Assembly: GCA_034509735.1 (NCBI GenBank) | Contig: JACGWO010000001.1 | Span: 31,623,966 to 31,687,965 of the forward strand | Source of the DNA: Sesamum alatum | Lineage: Eukaryota > Streptophyta > Magnoliopsida > Lamiales > Pedaliaceae | Direction: 5' to 3' | Length of the DNA: 64,000 nucleotides | Part shown: positions 22,583 through 33,455 of the stretch, in pieces | How positions within the stretch are numbered: the first letter of the stretch is position 1 | Layout of the letters: each line of letters starts with the position of its first letter | The notes under the pieces: generated by a model | Told to the model about the DNA's origin: nothing | The model's database searches: none | What the model saw: the letters and a program-made list of their open reading frames with translations, nothing else | Program-made: the position numbers and the translations under genes

Positions 22583-24349
22583 TGTTAGAATAGGTGACCA
22601 GAAAGCAGATAGGTTTAGCATTTTGTAACCTATTTGACAACTTGATGTAATGTAATATTATGTAATGAATAAAATAGGTATTCGTTGCCTTTGGTATTCT
22701 CTTTGTTGCTCATTTTCCATATGCTAAAAATGGTGTTTTACATATATCGCAACAAAGCCCACAGACGACGATTAACAACTCATGCAGTTGGGCCACGCAT
22801 TGGATAGTGGTCATGAAATCAACTGATTAAGAGTTGGGTGTGAAACGTTCCAAGTCGAGGACCTCGAGACAGGGCATCGAGAGTCCTATGGAGACTTGTA
22901 TCAAGAGTCGTGTTCATTGGAGGAGTGTCGTGTTTCATCGGCGACAGGAGTGGGATGCCTACATGATCTTGATGGGTTGGTCGACTGGGATCGAGCCGAC
23001 TGGACTGACTCGCGGGGATCATCATATGGAAGCCTTGGAAGCTTGGTCGGTATGATTGGATTTCCCTGGTTTCGATAGTACGGGATTAGTCCCCAAACTT
23101 GAGGAACCATGGCAGTCACGTGCACAAGATAACTGTATCTTGGATCTGGCGAGAGGTGATCATTCTGTAGGATGAACATTATAAGCTTTGTCCAGTGCAG
23201 TCAGAATGTGTAGCGAGGATGGTGGGTTCCAAGAAGAGGATCCGTCCCCTGTCAGTATGTGACAGAGGTATCTCCTGTGCACTTGGAGACACGTTCATGC
23301 TGTTTAAAACTGTGGCCACAGTTGTTGGTCGAACAGGGAACAATTTCCTATGTCGACGCAAGGAGGCATGCGTAGTCTCGAGTATTAAGCATAGATGCCT
23401 AGTCAAGGATGGGAACCGACTCCTAATTCTATACCCTAGACTTAGGCCGGGATATGGTAGATGGAAGGACCGTACCTATACAGAATTGACGAATAAGTAA
23501 TTGGATTACTTAAGTAATTGTCCATTGGATGGACGGGCCGATATTGTATCGGGCCCTCGTTTAATCGGTAAATAGGATTTATCGATTAATATTGAAAGTT
23601 GAGATGTTGGATCTTTTAATTGGATTAAAAGATCAATGGGAATTTTTTAAGTGGACATTGAACTAAATTGGATTTAATTTTGGGTTCGTCGTAATTGGGT
23701 TACGGTAAAACCCGGTCCGTTGAATTTTGACCCGAGTGGTGTGTTAATTCCATTTTTGGAATAGGAAGAAGTTGGACTTCTTCCTAAATAAGCATGGCCG
23801 AAAATTGCCACCTTGGAGGGAGCAAAAATCGGCCATGTTGGATACTAGGTGTTAGTTGACTTGTCTCTTTCGGTAAGAGACAAATCAACTCCAATCAAGC
23901 CTTTCCCTTTTGGTATGATTTGATCATACCTTAAAGGATGGTAGGCTTGATTGAAGAATTGATGGTGATTGATTGGGATGTATCTAGACATCCTTGGATA
24001 AACCTAGATATATTCCAATAATCGCATTAATTATGTATATATACGAGTATATACTAACACCTAAGTAAGAAGATTCATTATTCATCTTTTCTAGGAAAAG
24101 AAGAAGAAAAACACACACCCTCTCCCTCTCATTCTCGGCCTCCCTCTCTCCCTCTCCCTACACTTGTGTTCTTCATTTGATCTAGGATCATTTAAAAGAA
24201 CAAAGTGAGTTTAAGAAGAACACTAAATTAATAGTGTTCATCTTTTTAAACCGAGTCCTTCTAAACCCGTTTTCTTCTAGCAAAAAAAATGAGGGTTTCT
24301 TCCGATGTCGTGTGGATCACCTTTGGAGAGTTCATACATTTGAAATTTC
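22583..24349 (+). repeat. Solo copia LTR A4 (2.2-kb family), left part
   Basis: The LTR starts TGTTAGAATAGGTGACCAG after CTTTC (22578-22582), in E1 protease/pre-integrase DNA. It is the plus-orientation counterpart of the E2 LTR. It is interrupted at 24350 by element D and resumes at 29435. The outer duplication is CTTTC/CTATC (one change). No internal element sequence of its own is present. Confidence 0.85.
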
Positions 24350-26256
24350 TGTTAGAATAGGTGACCATGAAGCCAATTTGATTAGCCACTAATGTAACCT
24401 TATGTCTTAACAATTTCAGAGTTTTAATAAACTGTGATGAATAAGAAAGTGATGTTCATCTGGCTTATACTTTGTCTGTGTTCACTTTACTGCTTTATAA
24501 CTATTCTCTGCACAAACAAAGCCCATAGACTGAAACCACATTTCGGGAAATTGGAACTATGCATTGGATGGTAAGTTCATGAAATCAGTTTCACCGAATC
24601 AGTCTGAAAATCTCCAAGTCAAGGAATCTCGAGAAAGGGTATCAAGAATCCACTTGAGACTTGCACTAAGCATCTGCTGTCGTGTTTCATCAACAAGTGA
24701 CGAGGCTCATCTCTGCAGTGTTAGTGGGTCAGCTAGCTAGGTGGCAGCTGACTGAGGTGACTTGCGGGAACCGTCTTACGGAGGACCTTGAGTAGGGTCG
24801 GTTAGGTATGACTTGAGTTCCCGATTCCAAACGGTACAAGTTGATCCTTGGACTTGAGGGATTACTGTTTTCACTTGCACACCGTGCCTGTATCTTAGGT
24901 ATGGTGAGAGATTACCAAGTCATAGTTACTGAGTAGTCATAAGCCCTATCTAGTGCAGTCAAGATGTGCAGCGTGATAGTAGATTCCAAGAGAGGATCTA
25001 TCTCCTGTCACAGCGCTGACAGTAGCGTCTCACTATACTCTGAGACTCATCCCTGAATCTGTGGTCATAGTAACTGAACAGAAGGGAGGGATCCCCAACA
25101 ACGTTTAGTGAGGACGAGCCAACACTTAGGTCCAAGATGGGTACCTACGTTTTCGTGCCCTAGACCCTAAGTGGTGAGACTGTAGATGGAAGGATAAATG
25201 TACTGTAGAGCCTAAATGTTCACACCACATATTCACCTAGTCTCTAGTGCCATGGACCGTTGCAAGACGGCCACCCATGGTAACAGACGAATTTCTGTCA
25301 TAGGATGATTGGGGCTTAGACCAAGTCTAGCTGAAGGTGAACCTAAAGAGTCACACACAATCTGCACACATAAGGTATTTAATTTAGAATTAGATTTGGA
25401 GAGGTAGAAATTTGATTTAATCGGTTCTAATTTTTTCTTGGGATGTTGATTCCTTTAAATTAGATTAAAAGTAATTTAACTAAACTAATAAATTGGATTT
25501 ATTGGAATTAATTACATGGGCTTAAAATAAATATTATTTATTTATGGCCCCATGGGAGAGATGAATGGCTAGGATTGATTTGACCAATTCAAGGCCTAGT
25601 TTGACTAGGACTTTGACTAGGTCAAAATGCTAGTCAAAGTAAAGTTCTAAAGTTGGAGTTTGAGAGGAATGGGATTCCTCCTCTACAAATACTCCTAGGA
25701 ATTCACTTTGGACAAGATGATGAAAATGCAACACACACACACTCCTCTCCCTCTCTCTCTCGACCACTCCCCCTTTTCCCAAGAAAAATTGTTTTGGTTC
25801 TTTGTTTTATACAATTGAACCTAAGGAGGATTGATCACGTTAATTCATAACGTTTGGTCGATCCATCCTCTCTAAATTATATACAATTGATTTATCGCTA
25901 GCATCGGGATCAATATACGTGGGCGGATTGGGTGTACGATTTATAGGGTCTCAATTTGAGATCTTGGTGCAAAGTGGGGGACAACGCAAGTAGCGGTTTG
26001 AAGACAAAACGACAACCGGGTAGGTTTCACTTTTTTTTTTTTTATTTCTACAATCCTATGACATCCATGATTTTGTATGTTGTTTATTTTAGTCATGAGA
26101 TACACCGAATGTCCGGGAGGTTCAAGGGAACACCCCTTGAACGTGTAGTTTTAATTCTTGTATTGGCATACTTTAAATTTTGCAATTATATTTTATACAG
26201 TGCTTTAACATTAGCGCTCCTCCCGGGATGACCCACACACCTACCCTAGGCTTTTA
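24350..26256 (+). repeat. D 5' LTR (1.9-kb family)
   Basis: 1907 bp from TGTTAGAATAGGTGACCATG to CTAGGCTTTTA (the last dinucleotide is TA; CA in the 3' copy). Landmarks: stem CTGTCA/TGACAG (25005-25022), GCCATGGACCGTTGCAAGAC (25249-25268), paired GACTAGGACTTTGACTAGG (25603-25621), and a CA-rich then CT-rich run before TTTGTTTTATACAATTG. The following primer site confirms the end. Confidence 0.9.
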
Positions 26257-26257
26257 G

Positions 26258-26269
26258 TGGTATCAGAGC
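26258..26269 (+). promoter_or_regulatory. D primer-binding site
   Basis: TGGTATCAGAGC directly follows the D 5' LTR and matches the initiator tRNA-Met 3' end, as in E1. Confidence 0.88.
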
Positions 26270-28324
26270 CCAGTTTGGTGTATAGGCCTAGGGTTTTATG
26301 TGTGTTCAAAGCATGAAAACGTGTAATAGCATGATTTAAGTATTTCTTGATTTATGTTTTTCAAGCATGTCGTTTTCATGTACTTTATCATACATGAGTT
26401 CTTGGTAATCTTGGTATTTCTTGGTTTCTTGGAAAACGATGTAGAAGTAATAAAACAGAACAAGAAACAACATACGCGGCAGCCAATGGCTGACCGCGCG
26501 CGCAGGTAAGGGAGCCTGCGCGGGGCCGCCCAGCCAGGCGCGCACAAGCTCACACGCAGCTGTTACAGGCGCGCGCGCGCGATCGGCAGACGCGCCGCCA
26601 AACAGGCCACGCGCGCGCGCACGCAAGCAGCAGAGCCTGCGCGCGCACGCCCGATGCGCGTGCGCGCACTGAGGGGCCGCGCACGCAGGCTGCGGGGCTG
26701 GGCAACGCGCACAGGCAGAGGCTCCTGTGTGCTGCCACCCGGCCAGCGCGCGCTCGGGCAGGCAGCGCCCGCCCGGGGCTGCGCGAGCAGGGGTGCGGCC
26801 AAGTGCGTGCGCCTGGCCAGGCACTCCTGTGCGCGCAGGCTGCGGGCAAGGCCTGCCAGCCGCCTGCCCTGGCAGGCTGCCCCCGACAGCGGTGGCCCCT
26901 TGGCCGTTTCGACGATTTTTCTTGCTTCTTTAATTTTTAGAATATTTTCTGAAATTTATTTTATTTATTTTTGCATGTTTTCTTGAAGACATTATTTGAA
27001 AAGTTGTTTTATTTTGTTTGGTTTAGAATCTCAAAATTCAACCACTTTCAAATGATGAGGAAAGGTTTTCCTAAAAAGAAAAGGGATCGCCAATATTACA
27101 CCAAGTTTACATATATGACTAGTTCTTTTAATTCTTTTGTGGATGATGTGATTGGTTATCATGGATTATGTACATATATTTATGTGATTGGATATCATGA
27201 AATTATGTGCGTTTATTGAGAATGGATGATGATAAGCCCTAGACCGGATGTATGGTTTATATTTATGTTGGGCATGTTTGCCTCTTTTATTTTCTCCTCT
27301 CTTCCAGTTGCCTTGGAATAATAAAGCATTCTATCTGCCTCCAATTGTACTTCCCTCGGGTTTTTGCTTTGGGTTTCTTTTTAAATTTATAATGAGAGTA
27401 GTATAGTGGTGAGGTTGTACTTTATTTGTATGGTAGAGATGAAGGATGGCCCCGAAAGAGAGCCCAGATGAGGAATCCAAGGTGTTCCATGGAGACCCGA
27501 AGGAGAAAGAGACTAAGGCCCATCAGTGTGTTGTTGGGTTGCTATTATTGCTTTAATAGTGTAAGACCAACCTTAGATTGACCATAGATCTACTGCGGGC
27601 TCAGTAGGTCGCATAGGATTCGGGCTTGTGATCATCCACCAGGCGCGTGCTAGGCTTTAATTTTGCATGTGGCTATTGTGGTGAATGAATGGTTTATTTA
27701 TCGTATTATCGCTATGGCATGCAAACCTTTATAATGCATTATGGATGTATGTATGTATGGGATCTCAGTCATTAGAACTCTCACTTGGTTAGACCAAGTT
27801 GAATATTAGAACATTCATAAATGGACTTGGACTCTAGGAGTTCGTCCATGCCTTCCATTCATGGCAAAGTGAGGAAGCTAGTTTCAGTCGATAGCGTGGT
27901 CTCACGAGTCGTCGCACGACTATCGTACTTAAAAGAAGCTGCACTTTGTCATGAAGAAGAGTACACTGCTGTTACCTGTCTCACGAGTCGTGGAGGTAGC
28001 AATGAGTCTATGAATCGGTTGGAGTCCTCGGGATCACATAAAAGGGTGAGGCAGTTATCTTGGGAATATCGTATAACGAGAATGGTATGGAATATCTCCC
28101 ACAGGTTGTTTCCCATGCGAATCGTAAAAGCGGGGTATGGGGGAGATCATTGTGGATCCCGAGCCCACTAGGAAAGGAGTTTCCCGAAAACAATGTTTAA
28201 GAGTGTCGTGTTTTTGTATAAATAGTGGGAGTATTAAATGACTAAAGTCCAAGCATTTAATTTTATTAAAACATTCAATTTTATTGTGCTGATTATAATT
28301 TTGTTCTGTAAATGTAGATTTAAA
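26270..28324 (+). other. D untranslated leader with a 430-bp GC-rich island
   Basis: No supported gene. The island at 26475-26910 is rich in GCGCGC and GGCAGGC words, and open frames on both strands there follow from base composition. Downstream are the shared leader blocks (about 27440-27650) and the paired motif CACGAGTCGTC (27903) and CACGAGTCGTG (27982). Confidence 0.75.
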
Positions 28325-28626
28325 ATGTCTAAGAACCCATTATCAACCATAATTGAGACAAATAAGTTTAATGGAACCAATTACAACGACTGGTTGTGCA
28401 ATCTGAGGATAGTCCTCGATTACGAGAATCGAGGCTATGTCATGGACGAGTCGTTTCCTAGGACCTTGCCGAAAGGATCTACGCCAGAGGAACGTGAGAC
28501 GTCGCGACTTGGCATAAGGATAGCCGGAAAGTCCGTAGCATCATACTCGCCTCTATGACGAATGAGATTCAGAAGCAGTATGAGAGGCTAGACGATGTCG
28601 CTTCCATTATGGCTTGCCTGAAGGAT
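28325..28626 (+). pseudogene. D gag fragment
   Basis: Copia Gag N-terminus starting MSKNPLSTIIETNKFNGTNY at ATG 28325, then NLRIVLDYENRGYVMDE. A frameshift near 28495 breaks it; the next frame gives ASMTNEIQKQYERLDD (about 28548-28595). The reading frame ends where gag joins LTR sequence near 28622-28630 (GGATTACATGGGC), the breakpoint of a large deletion. No zinc knuckle or pol remains. Confidence 0.87.
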
Positions 28627-29434
28627 TACATGGGCTTCAAATAAATATTATTTATTTATGGCCCCATGGATTATTCAAATAGGATTTAAATATTCTATTA
28701 AATGGATGGTTGGGATTAAAGGGAGAGATGAATGGCTATGATTGATTTGACCAATTCAGGACCTAGTTTGACTAGGACTTTGACTAGGTCAAAATCCTAG
28801 TCAAAGTGAAGTTCTAAAGTTGGAGTTTAAGAGGAATGAGATTCCTCCTCTATAAATACTCCTAGGAATTCACTTTAGACAAGATGATGAAAATTCAACA
28901 CACACACACACACACACACTCCTCTTCCTCTCTCTCTCAACCACTCCCCCTTTTCCCAAGAAAAATTATTTTGGTTCTTTTGTTTTATACAATTGAATCT
29001 AAGGAGGATTGATCACGTTAAATCATAACATTTGGTCAATCCATCCTCTCTAAATTATATACACTTGATTTTCGCTAGCACGGGGATCAAGATATGTAGG
29101 CGGATTGCGTGTACAATTTACAGGGTCTCAATTCGAGATCTTGGTGCAAAACGGGGAACAACGCAAGTAGCGGTTTGAAGACAAAACGAAAATCGGGTAG
29201 ATTTTATGTTTTGTTGTTTTTTATTTAGACAACCCTATGGGTTCCATGATTTTGCATGTTGTTTATTTTAGTCATGAGATACACCGAATGCCCGGGAGGT
29301 TCAAGGGAACACCCATTGAACGTGTAGTTGTAATTCTTGTATTCGAATGCTTTAAATTTTGTAATTATATTTTATACCATGCTTCCGTATTCGCACTCCT
29401 CCGGGACGATCCACACGCCTACCCTAGGCTTTCA
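28627..29434 (+). repeat. D 3' LTR, right half
   Basis: The sequence matches 25513-26256 of the 5' LTR and ends CTAGGCTTTCA at 29434. It includes a longer (AC)n run at 28898-28919 than the 5' copy. The left half of this LTR was lost in the internal deletion. Confidence 0.88.
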
Positions 29435-29703
29435 CTTTGTGGAGATTCCGGAGAGGAACAAAGCAAGTAGCGGTGCACGTGAAAAACTACAAAGGTAACG
29501 GTTTATATACGCTTTCGTAGTTTATTCCACTCTATGCCCTATGTTCAATATGCGTATTTAATATTGATACATCCTACATTGAATGTCCGGTTGAGCACCC
29601 AAGGGTTCACCCCTTGGGATTTTACGATTATTCCTTTAATTGCTTTAATATCCGCATTTTCACGTTTTAGCTCGCGCTCCCGGGCGGATCCACTTGTCCT
29701 TCA
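29435..29703 (+). repeat. Solo LTR A4, right part
   Basis: This continues the LTR broken at 24349: GTGGAGATTCCGGAGAGGAAC, then CATCCTACATTGAATGTCCGG, ending GGATCCACTTGTCCTTCA. CTATC (29704-29708) follows as the second target copy. E1 protein-coding remnants resume directly after it. Confidence 0.85.
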
Positions 29704-30168
29704 CTATCACTATCAATAAAAACAGTTTTTACATTTTAAATAATGGTGTCTCTTATTTACTTGGTACACTGGTTAATGGTCTACACATTCTCCAACAGTA
29801 TAATTAGATTATGACTACCCAATACAAACAGAAATATGACAATCAAGATAAAACACAGATTTGACATGCAATGCTAGGCCATATCTCAAAAGGATTAGGA
29901 GGCTGGTGGGCTCAAAGAGTCTAGAAATAGACGATATGTACAATATACCAACCTATGAATCCTTTATACAGGGAAGATGACCAAGAAGCCCTTTGTTGGA
30001 GAAAGTGCGCTAGCCAACAGTCTATTGGATTTGTTCTATACAGACATCTGTGGACCACTAAATACACAGGACAATGGAGGGTACTTGTACTTCATAACCT
30101 TTACCGATGATCACTCTCGGTATGGCTATGTTTACCTAATGAGGTACAAGTCTGAAACCTTTATTTTC
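29704..30168 (+). pseudogene. E1 pre-integrase and integrase N-part
   Basis: This follows on from the E1 coding DNA at 22582. It is recognisable by similarity to 15444-15760 of E2: LVNGLHILQQYN-like, then MTKKPFVGESALANSLLDL (about 29977), YTDICGPLNTQ with the first catalytic Asp, and YFITFTDDHSRYGYVYLM with FTDD intact. E1 similarity ends near 30168 after KSETF. The rest of integrase, reverse transcriptase and RNase H is missing from E1. Confidence 0.85.
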
Positions 30169-30935
30169 ATGCTTCAACGCTCTCCCCGGCAGATCTACTT
30201 TCTTCATGATGGGGAGCCTCCAATTTGTTGTCTTGTGGGCTTAAGGTAGCTTAGGTCCAAATATTAATTTTTAATTAAACTTGGGCCTAGGTTTAATTAA
30301 TCTCCATCAATTTATTCCAGACCTAAATTAGTCCAATTAATATTTGGCCCAACCCACTTAATTATTCTCCATTAATTAAGCCCAAGTCCAAAACTAATTG
30401 ATCCAATTAATTAGGTCACGTGGCCTTCCTATCATATAGGTCATCTCAATAATCATTTACAATAAGGTTAATTTAACACTTTATTAATCTTCCTCTTTTG
30501 GAATTAATTCACTAATTAATTTTCTAATCTCGTCATGGATTTGTCTGCGACCTTTTAGGTTCACGTTCAGCTAGACTTGGGCTTGTACCCTGCAGATATG
30601 GTCCTACTACCTCAATCTCCCGATCAAAGTTTAGGGTATGAAATTTGTTAGCAGTTCTTAGTCTGAACTTCGATATCTGTGTATCAACTCTTTAGTTGTG
30701 TTTCCAATTTTATCAACACAGGACACCCCTTTTCCTATATGATCAACTGCCACGACCATGGACTTCATGTAATACACAATGTTGAGAACATAGGAGATTC
30801 GTTATCATCTCATGATTAGAAGTAGATCCTATCTTGGAACTCACCAACTTCCATGCATGCTTCGACTATGTCTAAGGTTTACAAGGGGTGCTATGTCATT
30901 GAGTTGTGTTAATTAAAATAGGTGAATACCAGATA
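30169..30935 (-). repeat. Divergent copia-type LTR fragment
   Basis: No gene. Part of this segment (about 30540-30900) aligns with the LTR core in inverted order: GACCTTTTAGGTTCACG, CAGCTAGACTTGGGC, ATCAACACAGGACACCCC and a GGTTTACAAGG block. It lacks the CCATGG core pair found in the three main families. The left part is AT-rich with AATTAAT and TTAATTAA runs like those in the LTRs. Both ends are unclear. Confidence 0.55.
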
Positions 30936-31189
30936 TGCTAGCATTAAGGTGGGTAACAGTTGAATGAGGGAAAGTATTACGTCGTTTATATTAGCTAGCA
31001 CAATATCCAACCTTTCACAAATAAAATGTTTACCATGTTTTCGGTTTGTCCAAGTAAACTAGTGGTCTATAAATTCCAAATCTAGTAAGTTACAATAGCT
31101 CATGCATGTTTTCAATTTCAAAAAAGTAAATTACAGTGAAAATTTTTCACTAATTTTTTCATCAAGATGTAAAATACAATTGGAAATCA
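30936..31189. other. Short AT-rich segment, nothing recognised
   Basis: This sits between the LTR-like fragment and the LINE endonuclease remnant. I see no gene or clear repeat. It could be further LINE DNA too decayed to read. Confidence 0.4.
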
Positions 31190-32745
31190 CCAAGGATAAG
31201 CTATTTGGAATCAACAACTAGATCAGACAAATGGTTGAGTTCATACCATACATGTTGTGTAGAGGCTACCTTGGGGATGATTATAAATGGCACACATGAG
31301 GAACGAATTGTTTCCATTCCTGTGTTCCACCTCTAAGTGAGCAATTCGTGAGGCTACCTGAATTTGATGAACTTTCGCTTTTTTATTTTGGTCCATAGAA
31401 TCCACATACCCTGAAGATGAGATGATAACAGAATTAGCATGGCAACAAGCGAACGAGTATCCATAACAATAAGGAAATGAGGATTGGCTCATGAACCGAA
31501 CCCCTTATTGTTGTGAGGAATTCTTGGCAACGCGCCTCTAGAGGGGCGTGATGAGCCAACTTGGTAGGCTCCTTGAATTGACAACCATAGTCTTAGAACT
31601 ATCTTAAGAGGGGGGTGGGGGGTAAGTTCAGCAAAGTTGGCGTGATGAACCTAGTTGGCTCGCTGAACTATCGTAGGACTGTTTTTCAGTTGACTGGATG
31701 TCAAGAAAACCTGCAAATGTCATTCCAGCGGATGAATATAAAGGCATAATTGAGCCTCCATTTTTGTGTGCAATCACCTCCCTTTCATAAAATATTCTAG
31801 GACTAGGATTTAGGGAGTACAAGGGCATAGGAAAAGATGAGGGGTCGTATGTAAAGGTTGTAGTAGATACTTGTTTGACCCTAAGGGGATCATGTGGTTC
31901 AAATTCTTGCAAAGGGGGGAGGAGGGGGAGAGAGTGTTGGTGGGTTGATTTTTTATTAGGGCTATTAGCAAATGGTTTTGAGGTGGATTAGAACCGGAAG
32001 GGTTCTAATGAGTCATTGAAGGGAACCTGTCATTGTATTGTCTTAGTGGGGAGAGAATGGTAGGTTTTGAGACAGAGTTTGTGGGATCATTTTAGGGGAC
32101 CTCGTTGTAGAAAAGGTAATCTAGAGATCAACCGATGTTGTGGTTAGGTATCTGGGTTGTGGGAGTAATTGTTGAAAAGGAAGTTATCTATTGTTTTCAT
32201 GATTGAGTTTACATGTTGGATTTCTATATCTTTTGGATTCCAGATATTTAAATTGTAGAGTAGATCGTTTCAAGGGGTAGGTGTGAATGGAAAAGGTGAT
32301 GCTGAGGATTTAGTGGGGTTAGTATTCAAAAGGAGGCTGGTACTTACCTGTGAGTTTTGTTTGCATGGAATTGCCATGTCAGCTATTAAATAAAAAGAGA
32401 GGGACGTTTACAAACTTGTTTTTGGCTTGGTTTAGGAAAACCACATCTAAATCACATTTCATCTGTATGTGGGCATTTAGGGTAAGTCATCCATATGTTG
32501 TGATGATGTGTGTTGCTTTTGGTGACATGGTACAGAGTCGGTGTTTTTGTGCACATGGTTGATGCTCGTGTTGATTTTAGAGGAATGGACCACTTGATTT
32601 TCTGATATAGATTGGTGTTTGTGGTAATGGCTAAGATTTGTTGGTCTTCTCAAGGAGGCCTTAGTCTTATTCCCAGGGTGGTCTAGTTCATTCACTAATC
32701 CTGAAAAAAGCCATGCCATTTTCTCTAAGGTATAGAAAATTGTTC
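31190..32745 (-). pseudogene. LINE (L1-type) 5' portion with ORF2 endonuclease start
   Basis: Read on the minus strand, 31492 down to about 31200 resembles the N-terminal AP-endonuclease of plant LINE ORF2: a VDSMDQNKKAKVHQIQVAS segment, then FLMCAIYNHPQ (family form AVYGSPQ), WYELNHLSDL and LILGDFQL (family form GDFN). GDFN and AVYG are hallmarks of this nuclease, which nicks the target for reverse transcription. Stops lie in the TRP/PW position and elsewhere. The region 31500-32745 would be the end of ORF1 and the spacer; it has open pieces (31628-31912, 32477-32719) but no motif I can name. It occupies the place of missing E1 pol. Confidence 0.55.
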
Positions 32746-32833
32746 AGGTAGTCGCAAATTACTCATACTCAGCATCTCAATATGATGTGGTCTTGCGGAT
32801 GATGAGTGATTGACTTTAGGTCAGGTGGGAGAT
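32746..32833 (+). other. E1 3' untranslated end with polypurine tract
   Basis: The sequence matches the 3' end of E2 in order: a GTCGCAAATTACTCATACTC block, GAGTGATTGACTTTAGGTC, then AGGTGGGAGAT (32823-32833) directly before the LTR TG. The purine tract is the plus-strand primer. Confidence 0.78.
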
Positions 32834-33455
32834 TGTTAGAATAGGTGATCAGAAAGCCAATTAGATTGGCCTTTATGTAATCTATTTGAAATTTCGATGT
32901 AATGTAATATTATTAATGAATATAACTGACTATTGATTCTTGGCATTTATCTTTGTTGTGCTCATTTATTTATATTGATATCCATTAATATCACAACAAA
33001 ACCTACATACCATATAGACAACCCATGCAGTTGGGTCGTGCATTGGAAGGCGACTATGAAACCAATTGTCGAGGGTTAGGTTGAAACGTTCCAAGTCAAG
33101 AACCTCAAGACAAGGCAGCGAGCTTCCTATTGAGACTTGGACTAAACATCGCATTCAATGGATGAGTGCTATGTTTCATGGGTGACAGATGCTGGACGTC
33201 TATGCGACCTCGGTGGGTTGGTTCACTAGGTGTTGGACCGACTGAACTGACTCGTGGAGAATCATTGTATGAAAACTTTAGAGGCTTGGGCGGTATGACT
33301 AGAGTTCCTTGGCTCAGATAGTACGGGAGTAGTCCTCAGACTTGTGGAACCATGGTGGTCCCATACATATGATGGTTGTGTCTTGAATTGGTGAGAGGTG
33401 ACTATCACATACACGATCATTACAAACCTTGTCTAATGCAGGCAGAATGTGTAGT
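32834..33455 (+). repeat. E1 3' LTR, first part
   Basis: The LTR begins TGTTAGAATAGGTGATCAG after the polypurine tract and matches 4450-5070 of the E1 5' LTR with many differences, which suggests an old insertion. It is cut at 33455 after GTAGT by element G; the LTR resumes at 38625. Confidence 0.82.

Larger units (their letters stand above)
24350..29434 (+). mobile_element. D: copia element nested in solo LTR A4, internally deleted
   Basis: D has a full 5' LTR, primer site, leader and the first third of gag, then joins directly to the second half of its 3' LTR. Protease, integrase, reverse transcriptase and RNase H are all gone. LTR A4 continues on both sides, which proves the nesting. The flanking five bases are ATTTC and CTTTG, a poor match, so the duplication has decayed or the ends were altered. 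Confidence 0.85.

Noticed and set aside
26336..26986. Several long open frames on both strands in the GC-rich D leader (up to 162 codons)
   Set aside because: They follow from GCGCGC-rich composition with few stop codons. The proteins are Ala/Arg-rich, overlap each other, and are not shared with other leaders.
28898..28919. (AC)n run considered as a functional repeat
   Set aside because: An ordinary microsatellite in the D/G LTR; length varies between copies (for example 33970-33987) without further pattern.
32477..32719. 80-codon minus-strand frame as a host gene
   Set aside because: No domain is visible and it lies next to a LINE endonuclease remnant in the same orientation, so it is more likely LINE ORF1 or spacer.
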